From: Larix kaempferi
Lineage: Eukaryota > Streptophyta > Pinopsida > Pinales > Pinaceae
DNA: 64,000 nt
Assembly: GCA_027924585.1 (NCBI GenBank)
Contig: BSBM01000870.1
Span: forward strand, 6,985,501-7,049,500
Direction: 5' to 3'
In this document: piece by piece, positions 1-11,627 of the stretch
Layout of the letters: each line of letters starts with the position of its first letter
Position numbering within the stretch: position 1 is the first letter of the stretch
Translations under genes and position numbers: made by a program
Notes under the pieces: generated by a model
Seen by the model: the letters and a program-made list of their open reading frames with translations, nothing else
Databases searched by the model: none
What the model was told of the DNA's origin: nothing

Positions 1-588
1 TGCTATTTTCTTTCTGAGCATCAATTTTGCTTTTTGTCAGTTTTATTAGCTTAATAACTTAGTACATTCCATCCCAGCCTTTTTCTTAATAATTTGGATG
101 TATTTAACCTTATTTGGAAGAGCTTGTAAATTGACTAGCTCAGCAATCCATAGTGTGCATTTAGCCACCAAATCACTCCAAACCTTTCCAAGTTCACTAG
201 GACATTATTCCAGTGTATTCTATAAGTTAATTGAATGATATACCTCTTCCATAAACTCTGGGTACCCTCACCTAGTATTGTTGGCATATGCTAGAATCCC
301 GAGAAGCCTCGAAGTAGGCAACATAATTGCTCTGTTGCTGAAAAGTGAATGGATCTAGTACTTTGTGCCTAGGACTTCTTCTTTGAATATATTTAGCTGC
401 TGCTGCACACTCATCCATATAAATTCCAGAACTTAAATTCACCCCTACCATCCTCACTCACTGTTTCAGTCCCCGTCACTTACATCCTGCTCAGTTTAAG
501 AAATTGCCTAAAAATTGACTAGTAAAATTTTCAATAAAATATGAGTTTGGAGATAATATTTTGGCCAAATCTTGGATGGAATATTACA
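1..588 (+). repeat. 5' LTR of element E1 (left end outside window)
   Basis: This stretch matches the 3' copy split between 3932-4025 and 11128-11627, including the AATAATT(T/C)GGATG block and the terminal ATATTACA. The LTR ends at 588, one base before a degenerate tRNA-Met primer site. The left end lies outside the window. The two copies differ at scattered positions, so the element is not young. The terminal CA and the adjacent primer site fix the right border. Confidence 0.8.
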
Positions 589-589
589 G

Positions 590-601
590 TTGTATCAGAG
601 C
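590..601 (+). other. Primer binding site of E1 (degenerate tRNA-iMet type)
   Basis: TTGTATCAGAGC differs by one base from the common plant initiator-Met primer site TGGTATCAGAGC. It follows the LTR end after one base. This identifies 1-588 as a 5' LTR and sets the plus orientation of E1. Confidence 0.75.
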
Positions 602-654
602 TCTTTCCTCTACTCCCGTGGAAAGAATACTCTCAATTCAATGAAATTGCAGCC

Positions 655-3027
655 ATGTCCATGTTTAGTGAAGAAGACTCTTACTCTGATGGTGATTTTT
701 ATGACCAATATGATGAGCATTATGAAGAGTATTGTAGACATTATGAAGAATATTGTATACATTATGAGGAAGAAAATTTCCAAGAAGAAACTTCTACAAG
801 TATCTCCCATGAGATCATAGTTGTAAGAAGAGACTATGGTTTTTCTTATAGCCACATGGATGGAAAAGTTGCATGTTCCACAGTCAAAGATCAGTTTGCT
901 AATGAAGAGAGCATAAAATAATCAGAAGGTTCATTGGATGAATGTGTTTCACACTTCATTAGAATTTTTGGATCCTCTTCAAGAAGATCCTCCAAGAATC
1001 TTGACCCTAAAACAACCAAGTAGGAAGATTCATCATTTTTGGAGAAGCAAGACCCAAGAACCAATCATGAGTTTGTTGACAGAATGTAAGAAGGATCCAC
1101 AGTGGGGGAATCAACCTTCAAAAGAGCATGATCAAGAATGCATAAGTCATCATGATTGTGGAAGCCATGAAGTTGAAGAAGCCACAAGCCACTTGGAGGA
1201 GAATGATAGAGAAGAAGAAGCATCCAAGGACCAAGCCAAAGGTGTCAAAGTTATGAACAGTGTGGAAAGAGATTCCACTTCAAGACATTCGGATTTCTTT
1301 GTTGGTGATTCCAATATCACTGCAAAGGAGGGTGATTTGGTTAATGGTGGTGAGATAGCTTTTGGATCAGATCCAAAAGAAGGACATAAATCAAAATCAA
1401 AGTCACCACTTGAAATCCATAGTGAAGCAATAGACAAGCTCATATCAGTTGGGTGTGATCCAAGGAAGTTTCAGAAGGAGCATGCTACCATAAATACACT
1501 ACGTGATGAGGAGAATTGGGTTCAAAGGTATGATTCAAATTTTGATTTCTATGTTCCCGTGTTGCAACCCCAAATGGCATACACTTCCAGTGACAATATT
1601 GGATTAGTTGGTCCCTTCGGTGTTCGGGTTCATGACTTTGAGAAGGTTGAATTGCAAGAACAAGAAGAAGAAGTTCATCTGCAAGAACTTCTTCCTTAAC
1701 TCGACCATTAAAAATGAACACATTGGGGATCAAGGAGAACATAACACATGGGAATTTTTGTAAGTTCTGATTTTTATATTCTTATGTGTCAGTATGTTGG
1801 GGCATCCACTTCAGAGGAGAATATGGGCTTGGTTGAACCCCTAGGGGTTAAGACTCTTGAATTGGGGAGGGCTGAAAATTGGAGAGAAAGCCTTACTCGT
1901 GCACCAGAGATGAATGAGCACCCCATTTGCAAACAAAGATCTGATATTCATGTTCTGAAATATGAATATCTTGCATCCCCAAAATATGGATCGACTTTCA
2001 TAACTTCAACAGAATCAACTAAAGTTGATCCTAGGAAGCTAGAGGAAGAGAAGGTTCATATGCCAGAACCTCATTTCCTTGAAGGGACACTGAAGATGAA
2101 TGAATTCAAGATCCAAGAATCCCTTCAAACCCTCAACGAAACCCATGCATTAATGAATAACCTCTGTTGGAAGTTGGGGGAGCAGTCTTCTATGAGAGAC
2201 ATGTAAGAGTTTCAGAAAGCCATGACATGCATTAAGAGAAATTTTCTGAATCTGTTTTCTGATAGAGACAATATTTTGGAGATTGTAGAATTGTTTCATG
2301 GTGCATCCTTGAAGGATGAAGAAGAGATATGCAAGCTAAATTATTAATTTATGGCCTCCCAATATTATTTGAGAAGCACTGAAAGTTCCCTCCAAGAATC
2401 CAAGACAGAGATAGCGCAGCTTCATGAAAAGTTGCAAAGATCCCCCCTACCCTCCTACACACTATTCAGTCAACCTCATTTGGATGAAATCATTCATGAT
2501 CATATGGAGGAACCTCATGAGATGGTGGATCATGATGATCATCTATCTTTACATGTGCTTGAGGAGTGGGCAGAGCAGTTTGATGAAAACGAAGCACCTG
2601 ATCATTTCCTAAGGGAACTTGAGTTGTTCCTTGAAGACAGTCACTCTCCCATGGAAGAGTGGGATGAGAGAACCCAATTTGGGCCATCCAATAATGAAGA
2701 AGTTGCATCCATAAGTATGATTACTGAAGGTTGAAGACATACAAATAATGTTCACAGTTCTTTCCCACATGTCCTAGATTCAACAATAACAATGGGGAAT
2801 GAACAGTGGGTGAAGAAGTTTTTCTGGTTGATGCCACATGTACAATAGGACGATCGTGATTTGTCCCTATAGGATATAGATCCTATTGTATCATATATGG
2901 ATTATTTTAGCTCATGTGAATCAACAACCAAGATCTTTGATTCATCCACTAGATGGATGGATAAAGGCATCACTGAAAAGGAAAATCTGGAAGGTAAAAG
3001 TTGTCTTTCTGCAATATTTTTTTTTTA
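655..3027 (+). pseudogene. E1 internal ORF, acidic protein of unknown function (degraded)
   Basis: The open frame begins at ATG 655, just behind the E1 primer site. It shifts frame once near 920-965, then continues in one frame to about 3027, interrupted by several stops (TAA 1697, TAA 2204, TAA 2345, TGA 2732 and others). The product would be about 790 residues. The start is rich in Asp, Glu and Tyr with repeated HYEEYC units. Two internal copies of a GLV-P-GV motif lie near 1600-1680 and 1800-1880. The later part looks coiled-coil-like and rich in Glu, Gln and Leu. I see no zinc knuckle, protease, RT, RNase H or integrase motif. It could be a fast-evolving Gag or a captured protein; I do not recognise it. 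Many stops could come from single C-to-T changes. Confidence 0.5.
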
Positions 3028-3708
3028 ATGTTGCTGATTTTTCTATGATTGGAAAGCAGTAGGAAGGTCCTAATTTGCAGCCATTAGATACTTCCAGTAC
3101 ACATTCACCCAAGGCTCATGTGTACAAGTGCATACTAGAAATTTTCGTGAGCATTGGAAGCAGAGAGATTCCAACTTGGTATTGGGATCATGGCATCTTT
3201 CAGAATGCCATAATTTTTGGAAGGATGCTTCACAATCCATGGGATCTTGGAATTCCTTGGGTTGAAATTTTGTTCCTGATGTCATTTGGTCTTGGGAGAA
3301 AGCACCACAAGCAGTGGGATCTAGGAGGGCAATCCAGTTTGCTTTTCTTAAGATCTACATTTGTTGAATGTTGGACTAGTTCATTTCATGGGGAACTGCA
3401 TGATGGAACAAACTCTTGGGGAATACATGAGCAGCTTATGATCAGAGTTTAGCAGCAGTAGCATGATGGAACCACTCAGATTCAGTTGGGTATATTTACA
3501 GATATATGGAATAGTTGGAGCATGCTGAGGGAGCATATGTTTCAATTCCATTGAATTGACGGGACCCATGATTCTGATGGCCACCCAGTGATGATCAAAA
3601 TTTCAATATGCATAAAATATCAATCAGCTGACCTGTAGGTAGTCTAATAACAACTTCAGAATAGAGCCACAGTAATATTCCTACTTCTTATCTTCATTCT
3701 CCATCATT
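3028..3708 (+). other. E1 3' internal region, unassigned
   Basis: Between the end of the main open frame and the inferred start of the 3' LTR lies about 680 bp. It contains one open stretch at 3075-3452 (125 codons, rich in Trp and His) with no recognisable domain. It could be a second ORF remnant or chance. No convincing polypurine tract is visible just before 3709, so the LTR start is tentative. Confidence 0.3.
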
Positions 3709-4025
3709 TGTAATGAATTTCTAGCCCGTGAGGCATTGTAAATTTGGAAGGCAATCAAATAAGTTAAAGAAGTGTTCTGAAGTTACATTTCCACTTATAT
3801 CTGATAAATAATATATATCATATCATTAATTCATATCAAAATAGAGTTTAGTGAATTATGGAGGCAGTTTGACATTTAAAGATGAATACTAGCTCATTGT
3901 GTGCAATTTCATGACTAGTTTTACACTTATGACTGCTATTTCCTTTCTAAGCATCAATTTTTCTTTATGTCAGTTGTATTATCTTACTAACTCAGTATAC
4001 ATGCCATCCCATCCATGTTCCTAAT
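3709..4025 (+). repeat. 3' LTR of E1, part 1 (interrupted by C1)
   Basis: Position 3932 onward matches position 1 onward of the 5' LTR. The start at 3709 is inferred because TGTAATGA there is nearly the inverse of the LTR end ATATTACA. The LTR is cut at 4025 by Copia element C1, and the five bases ctaat (4021-4025) are the duplicated target. Confidence 0.6.
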
Positions 4026-4630
4026 TGTTAATATTTAATATGCTAAGACATAAAATATCAGCATTATATTCCATTTCACAATAATAGCATATATAAGATC
4101 ACTGAAAGAACAACAAGCACAGCATAAACACAAGAGACACAGATTTATCCTGGGAAACCCTCATGGGGAAGAAAACCCAGCAAATCTTCCTCAATATAGA
4201 TGACTAGCAAATACAAAGATGTAATCCACAACCATGAGCTCCTTCTCCTCCATAGCAGATCTCTCTCTCACTTATGCGCTATTCACAAGTGAGTGCAATG
4301 TGTGTTAAATGAGGAACACACCTCCTCTATTTATACACATCTCCAACTTGTCTTTTACATTAACTACGTCGACCCCAACTTAACCACTGGGTTAAACACC
4401 CCATTACAACTGACTGGTCCGACCCCTCTAGGGTGGTCTAATAACCCTTTGACCCACATAGCACATACAGGGCCGACCCCCACTAGGGAATTCTAATAAC
4501 CCAAGTTACCACATTCCGACGGAGGAATAAACATCTACGGATATACAATAAGGTCTTCACGGAGGAATGAAACATCTCCGGAATAATAAAGTACAAATAT
4601 AATATTCTTAGAAGTTACAATATTTCAACA
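4026..4630 (-). repeat. C1 3' LTR
   Basis: This 605-bp copy pairs with 10518-11122. On the minus strand it starts TGTTGAAATA right after the polypurine tract and ends TTAACA. It holds the TATA box (TATAAATAG on the minus strand near 4330) inside a hairpin, and repeats of a GGGTTATTAG-type motif. Confidence 0.93.
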
Positions 4631-4641
4631 CTCCCCCTTAA
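4631..4641 (-). other. C1 polypurine tract
   Basis: On the minus strand TTAAGGGGGAG immediately precedes the 3' LTR start. It is the expected plus-strand priming site of reverse transcription. The same tract occurs in C3 before 57627. Confidence 0.85.
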
Positions 4642-4859
4642 TGAGAAGGATATTATAACAACATTTGCACGAGCAAGGAGTCATCAACATCATACATGAT
4701 ACATCTATAAATCGTTGGAAGCTTTCTTTATACATCATCAGTAACTCAAGCAATTACTGGAACATAATCAATACTGGAATATCAATATCATCAGTATTGA
4801 GTCTTCATCTTCTGCAGCACTTGATCAGCTACAGCATCATCATCTGGATCACTCAATCA

Positions 4860-6430
4860 ATAGCCTCATCGTCTGGATATACTGATCAACATCATCAGCT
4901 GGATCCTCACAATCAACAACATCGTCATATAGATAAACACGATCAACATCATCGTCATCTAGACCATCATGATCACAACATCGTCATCTAGACCATCACG
5001 ATCACAACATCGTCATCTAGACCATCAGGATCAGCAGCATCGTCATCTAGACCATCACGATCAGCAGCATCATCATCTAGACCATCACAAGAAGCAACAT
5101 CGTCATCTAGATCATCACGATCAACAACATTGTCATCTAGATCATCATGATCAACATCTGGATCCTCTTGATCAACATCATCAACATAGCAGCATACTCT
5201 GCAATGTACAAGATCCTATTACAGGATGATCAATCCGTCCCACTTTAGGACATAGGTCCAAGGATGATACAATCCTGATCCACTTATGGGATGATCAGTC
5301 ACTCTTAATTTAAGACATCTCTCATGTCTATGGATGATGCAATCCAGATCAACTTACAGGATGATCAATCCTTATCCTTTTAAGACACCTCACCATGTCT
5401 AGGGACGATGCAATCCTGAATCAACTTACAGGATGATTAGTCCTTATCACTTTAAGACATCTCACCATCTCTAGGGACGATGCAATCCTGAATCAGCTTA
5501 CAGGATGATTAGTCCTTATCACTTTAAGACATCTCAACATGTCTAGGGATGATGCAATCCCGAATAAGCTTACAAGATGATTAGTCATTATCACTTTAAG
5601 ACACCTCACCGTGTCTAGGGACGATGAAATCTTGAATCAGCTTACAGGATGATTAGTCCTTATCACTTTAAGACACATCACCATGTCTAGGGACGATGAA
5701 ATCCCAAACTACTTATAGGATGATTAGTCCTTATCACTTTAAGACACCTCACCATGTCTAGGGACGATGCAATCCCAATCTACTTATAGGATGATTAATC
5801 CTTATCACTTTAGGACATAAGTCCAAGGACGATGCAATCTTGATCCACTTACAGGATGATCAACCCCTATCACTTTAGGACATGAGTCCAAGGATGATGC
5901 AATCCTGTCATGTACATTTTGAACCAAACGCTTAGGGACGATGCAGTCCTATCATGTACATGTTGAACCAAATGCTCAGGGATGATGTAGTCCTATCATG
6001 TACATTTTGAACTAAACGTTCAGGGACGATGCAGTCCTATCATGTACATTTTGAACTAAACGTTCAGGGACGATGCATTCCTATCACATCCACTAGGGAC
6101 CACTTTCTCGGAGACATATGTCTACGGATATCTTTTAGGACATGTGTCTAGGGATGATACAATCCCCTCGTCCACTAGGGACCACATTCTCAGAGACATC
6201 TATCTACGGATCTGTTTAGGACATGTGTCCAGGGATGATACAATCCCCTCGTCCACTAGGGACCACATTCTCGGAGACATCTGTCTACGGATCACTTTAG
6301 GACTGAAGTCCAGGGATGATACAATCCCCTCGTCCACTAGGGACCACATTCTTAGATACATCTGTCTACGGATCTGTTTAGGACATGTGTCCAGGGATGA
6401 TACAATCCCCTCTCGTCCATGTAGACAAAA
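4860..6430 (-). repeat. C1 3' tandem-repeat block
   Basis: Between the pol stop and the polypurine tract lie several adjoining arrays. A CATC/GATG-rich array at about 4865-5190 contains ATCGTCATCTAGACC-like units. Units of ~83 bp at about 5225-5890 are built on TTTAAGACACCTCACCATGT and GGACGATGCAATCC. Units of ~60 bp follow at about 5900-6075. Units of ~81 bp at about 6089-6420 contain CCACTAGGGACCAC. His-rich or Asp/Ser-rich ORFs across this block are by-products of the repeats. Confidence 0.85.
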
Positions 6431-6604
6431 TCTAAGGACCAATTCATCGACCTCATTGTTGGTTCAGGTAACCTCATCATCAACCTCATCCTTAGAACAG
6501 GTAACCTCATCATCAACCTTACCATCGATATAGGAAAAATTATCATCGATATAGGTATCCACATTGATACCAGTATCCAAATATCATCATCGACCATATC
6601 ACTC

Positions 6605-8125
6605 CCCCTTTCTAGGAGGGTCCTTCTGAACTACACCAAGCTTGTCTTGAAAATACTCAAACTTTACTCGAGACAGAGGTTTGGTCAACACAACGAAAAC
6701 TTGTTCATCAGTTCCTACATATTCGAGCTTGATAGCTCCTTTCTGCACCGTATCCCGTATATAGAAATATCGGATCTCTATGTTTTTTTATTTATCATGG
6801 AATACTGGATTCTTTGTCATCTTGATACAACTCTGGTTGTCACACAGGATCACAGTGGGTTCCGTCTCTGAGTCAAACAATCCTGATAGCAGCTTCCGAA
6901 GCCATACCCCTTCACAACTCGCAGAGCAGGAAGCTATATATTCCGCTTCAGCTGTGCTGAGAGCCACACTTGACTGCTTTCTGCTAAACCACAAGATCAT
7001 GGCAGATCCCATACAATAACATCTACCCGATGTACTCTTCCTGTCTGATATGCTTCCTTCCCAATCAGCATCAGTGTAGCCATACAATATGAATTCATGA
7101 TCTCCACGATAGTATAGACCAAAATCTAACATACCCTTTAGGTACCTCATCACATGCTTTGTAGCTATCAAGTGAACACACCTAGGTTCCACTAGATACT
7201 GACTCAAGGTGTTCACAACAAAGCATATATTTGGCCTTGTAGTCGTCAGATACATCAATGACCCAATAATTTGTTTGTACAGAGTCACATCCACTAACTC
7301 TGATGAGTCATCCGCTAACAGCTTCAAGTTGGAATCCATGAGAGTGGCCATGGTTATACATTCCAACATATCAAATCTTATCAATATTTATCAGCATACT
7401 TTCCCTGGTTGAGAAAGATTCCTTTTGAGCCTTGCCATACTTCCAGACCTAGGAAGTAATGCATCAATCCGAGATCTTTCATCTGAAATTTTGTAGCTAG
7501 CTTCTTCTTGCTTTCCATGATCTATTTCTCATTCCCTGTCAGAAAGCAATCATTCACATACAATAATAGTATCATCCATAACCTTAAGGTAAAGGTTAGG
7601 AACAACTTTACTTCTAGTAAAGCCCAAGCTTGTCAATAAACAGTCAATTTTTCCTCTGTGACTGAACATCATTCACACTTTGCATTGAGTGATCTTCTAC
7701 ATATCTATCTGTTCCATCTCTCGTCGGATGGGTCTACTGATATGTGCCTCAATATCATTAGAACTCAGTGGTGAGTTCCTTCTGTATATAGATACCATCT
7801 TCAACCTTGTAGCAAAGGTTGAAATCTGCGTCACCCATGGTGATCATTAAGCTCATCAAATGACTATCGATCCTGGGTACCTGTATAGAGCTTTCTTCAA
7901 TTGAATCCTGGGAGTTTTCTCGATTCACACTTCTTCTTCATTCACACCATTGAGAGAACAGTATTTATCTAGCTACTTGGAGCAAACATCTCATCATGAT
8001 CCTCTTCCTCTTTCTAAGAGAATCTTCCAGCCATGAGCCTTCTATAGTATGTTCGATTTGTAAATCTTCTTATTGAACATCCATCACTTGTTCAGTGTTC
8101 ATCATTCTTCGTGATCTTTCCTACA
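6605..8125 (-). pseudogene. C1 pol remnant: Copia reverse transcriptase and RNase H
   Basis: Minus-strand translation gives, in order, an RT N-terminal fragment near 8010-8060 (Y-RRL-A-F type), the LGFT-SK motif near 7610, the RT active site at 7549-7560, and the RNase H region 6788-7384. That region contains ATPM/ATLMDSNLKLL, GYTDADW, RKSTSG, ALSTAEAEYIA and CDNQSC. The active-site YVDD has become YVND, so polymerase activity is lost. There are frameshifts and stops between 7390 and 7700. The C-terminal LTKPLS-VKFEYF segment ends near 6610. The family's function is RNA-templated DNA synthesis and RNA removal. Its nearest relative here is C3. Confidence 0.9.
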
Positions 8126-10505
8126 AATCAAAATTAAGTATATGATTAGTAATACTTCATAATCATCAAATCATGTTGACATGATAACCTATTATGCATA
8201 TAGATATGATTTACATAGTTATGCTACTATCTTGAACAATACTTTGGCACAACACTTTTCCATATCCTGTATGCATACAGTGGCTATCTAGATGCCTTCC
8301 ATCTCTACCAGAACATACTATCAAGAGCGTGCACAGCTCTCAGCATGTTAGCAAAGAGGTTTCATTCTAGACAATCAACAATGGAATGTTTGTCCAACTT
8401 ACCAATCATATGCATATTAGTAGTATATTGTTCAATGCTATATGAATGCTTACACTTAGCATGATATATTCTAGGAATACAAATATGCATACAACTATTA
8501 CGAGCAATATCATAGACTATTTAGTAATTCAAATAACAATTCAAATACTTATCTTTTTATGTCTTGTGAGGTTGCATCCTTCTTGGTCTTGACTTCCCTT
8601 CCATGTCATGAGCTTCTATCCATCCTTGACCACTATGCATGCTTAAGTGTGCACTAGTGTCATCATCATGATCTCATACATAATCATACATTCATTAGTA
8701 TAAACTCAATATTATCACAACATTATGATTCTAAGTAATCTTGAATATGTATGGTCATGATCATTCAATACATGGGTATACTAAGATCCTAGCACAAAGT
8801 AGGATTGTAACTTGACATAGGAAAACATACCTGGACTAGTATACATGCTTAGTTATGTCTAACATACCCCAAAAATATCTTTATTCTCTTCAATGATTTA
8901 GAGACCTTGTGCTAGAACCTGCATACCTCATAAGTTAAGTATAGTAGAAATAAATCATACATACCTCGTAAGTAGAGCTTCTAAAGACTATGGATAATTC
9001 TTTTGTCTTTATGTCATCATGGTCATAGAACTTGATTTGTCTTTCTTGATGTACCTATATTTTGTTAGCAGACAACATCATCCTCATACAACACCATAGG
9101 TGCATTAGTACAATCATATAACCTTGATCAAAGAATGTCTTCATGCATTCATACTTTTACTAGGGTGATAAGACAATTATAAGATTAATCAAGATTGTAC
9201 TAACCTCAATAATATGAAGATAAGCATATTATAAACTTAATCATGAACATATTTCAACACATACATGTATCTCCTCAAGTCATACTAGTTAGGGAATTCT
9301 TGTAGTCTTCTTATGTAAGGCCTTAGCCTCATCTCGCCCTGAAACTGGATCTGGAGCTCGATTAGGGTTTGTCAAAGAAACCCTGAAAATTCAAACTTTG
9401 ACTTTCACACTTCTGAATGGATGGAAAGATTGGCCTTGCTGAGCTGATCAAGCTAGCATACTTCAATTTTGAAATCTCCAAAATTTGACCCCTCAAAATT
9501 GCATTTGAAACTTCTGGATCTTCTAAACAGGATCCCAAAATAGGGTTTGATGAATCCCACCCTTCTTCCCAATCAAAAGGTTCGATCCAAATCTCTAAAA
9601 TTTGATTTTTCTGAGGAGATTCTAGCTGTGGTCATAGACTTCAAAAATTCCAACTTTTGCAGAAGCCCTAATTTTCCACCTTTCTAATCAAAATCCCGAA
9701 CTAGGAATTGATCAAGCCCACCCTTCTAACCAACAAAAAAGTTCGATATTGGTCTCTAAATTTCAATTTTTCTGAGTAGCATTCATCTGTGGACTCTGAT
9801 TCCAAAAATTTCAACTTTCTTCGAAACCCTAATTTCCCACAGCAGTGACGATTCAAGAGTGAAGGTGCTCAAAATCCAAATCTGTTTTGACAGAAATATG
9901 CACCTTATTGTTTCTGGTGTAACTCCAAAATTATGAATCCACAGGGTTGGAAACTTCTTCCTGTGGTAGCTTGACCAGTCCTGTTTCCAACCCCATAGGT
10001 CTGACCTCAATTGGATTCTCTGAGAGAGAGTTATGCCAAGTGTCGCAACGTGACCTGTTTATGGGATAAAAAAAGAGATCGAACTTGTACGATGTGCCAC
10101 GTGTCACTGGTTCAACTTTGGCCTCTGAAAAAGTTACCTGAGATATTAAAGTTCATTCAACACCTATCACGTTTTACTAAATTTCATTTGGAGCTTCCTA
10201 GCCCAAGTTATGACATTTTTTCCTAGGTCACCTGATTATGACTGAGATCTAGAAGAGGTAGAAACCCTAACTTGTACTGATCATAACTCACAAAGTACAA
10301 CGAATCTAAGGGTTTCCTTTCAACACAAGGTACATGCAGATGTTATCTACGACCTGTAAAGGTTTCAGATCCTGAAAAGTTTCCAAAATAGATTTATAGC
10401 GAAAGTGCCACAATGACTAGTTTTTGCTATACAAAACCCTAACCTTCAAATTGTCGCAAGTGAAGCAAGTGTCGTAAGTGCCATACATTGCCTTCCTTCA
10501 GGTTA
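8126..10505 (-). other. C1 leader with conserved splice-donor-like sites, no recognisable gag
   Basis: About 2.4 kb lies between primer site and RT. It aligns, reverse complemented, with the leaders of C2 (39469-42150) and C3 (52134-54300). Minus-strand GTATG sites at 9264, 8964, 8867 and 8830 occupy matching places in the other elements. A TTTGTAG acceptor-like site precedes the RT remnant near 8127. I see no Gag zinc knuckle, protease or integrase here. Confidence 0.6.
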
Positions 10506-10517
10506 TCTCTGATACCA
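10506..10517 (-). other. C1 primer binding site (tRNA-iMet)
   Basis: On the minus strand TGGTATCAGAGA directly follows the 5' LTR end at 10518. It is a near-canonical plant initiator-Met primer site and fixes the element orientation. Confidence 0.88.
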
Positions 10518-11122
10518 TGTTAATATTTAATATTCTAAGACAAAAAATATCAGCATTATATTCAATTTCACAATAATAGCATATACAGGATCACTGAAAA
10601 AACAACAAGCACAACATAAACACAAGAGACACAGATTTATGCTGGGAAACCCTCATGGGGAAGAAAACCGAGCAAAGATTCCTCAATATAGATGAACAAC
10701 AAATACAAAGATGTAATCCCCAACCATGAGCTCCTTCTCCTCCACACTAGATCTCTCTCTCACTTATGCGCTATTCACAAGTGAGTGCAATGTGTGTTAA
10801 ATGAGGAACACACCTCCTCTATTTATACACATCTCCGACTTGTCTTTTACATTAACTAGGTCAGCCCCAACTTAACCACTGGGTTAAGCACCCCATTACA
10901 ACTGACTGGGCCGACCCCTCTAGGGTGGTCTAATAAGCCTTTGACCCACATTACACATACAGGGCCGACCCCCACTAGGGAATTCTAATAACCCAAGTTA
11001 CCACATTCCAATGAAGGAATAAACATCTCTGGATATACAATAAGGTCATCACGGAGGAATGAAACATATCCGGAATAATAAAGTACAAATACAATATTCT
11101 TAGAATTTACAATATTTCAACA
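10518..11122 (-). repeat. C1 5' LTR
   Basis: This 605-bp copy matches 4026-4630. It is bounded by the target duplication at 11123-11127 and by the primer site at 10517. Its differences from the other copy are mostly transitions. Confidence 0.93.
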
Positions 11123-11627
11123 CTAATAATTCGGATGTATTTAACCTTATTTGGAAGAGCCTGTAAATTGACTAGCTCAGCAATCCATAGTGTGAATTTA
11201 GCCACCAAATCACTCCAAACCTTTCCAAGTTCACTAGGACACTATTCCACTGTATTCTATAATTTAATTGAATGATATACCTCTTCCATAAACTATGATT
11301 ACCCTCACCTAGTCTTGTTGGCATATGCTAGAAGCCCAGGTAGCCTCGAAGTAGGCAACAAAATTGCTCTGTTGGTGAAAAGTGAATGGCTCTAGTACTT
11401 TGTGCCTAGGAATTTTGCTCGAACTATATTTATCTACTGCTACACACTCATCCATATAAATTCCAGAACTTAAAGTCATCCCTACCATCCTCACTGACTG
11501 TTTCAGTCCCTGTCACTTACATCCTACTGAGTTTAAGAAATTGCCTAAAAATTGAATAGTAAAATTTTCAATAAAATCTGATTTTTTGGAGATAATAGTT
11601 TGGCCAAATCTTGGATGGAATATTACA
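11123..11627 (+). repeat. 3' LTR of E1, part 2
   Basis: After the second ctaat (11123-11127) the sequence continues the E1 LTR from AATTCGGATG to the terminal ATATTACA, matching 86-588. The LTR ends at 11627. The next base enters the middle of a satellite unit, implying that E1 had inserted into satellite DNA. Confidence 0.85.

Larger units (their letters stand above)
4026..11122 (-). mobile_element. Ty1/Copia LTR retrotransposon C1, inserted in the E1 3' LTR
   Basis: This is a complete 7,097-bp element on the minus strand. It has two 605-bp LTRs (10518-11122 as 5', 4026-4630 as 3'), termini TGTT...AACA, and a perfect 5-bp target duplication ctaat (4021-4025 and 11123-11127). In minus-strand order it contains a tRNA-Met primer site, a ~2.4-kb leader without a recognisable gag, decayed RT-RNase H, tandem arrays and a polypurine tract. 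It belongs to the same LTR family as C3 (51517-58230). Gag, protease and integrase are not recognisable, so it probably moved non-autonomously or lost them later. Confidence 0.93.

Noticed and set aside
4665-5229. His/Asp-rich ORFs suggesting a metal-binding protein
   Set aside because: They are translations of the GATG/CATC tandem arrays in the C1 3' region, on the strand opposite to the element.
5225-5890. CRISPR-like array of direct repeats
   Set aside because: Units are contiguous ~83-bp tandem repeats without unique spacers, inside a plant retrotransposon.
6144-6533. 129-codon plus-strand ORF with repeated SRDDTIPSSTRDH units
   Set aside because: It follows the ~81-bp tandem repeat of C1 antisense to the element, so the repetition is a DNA-level effect.
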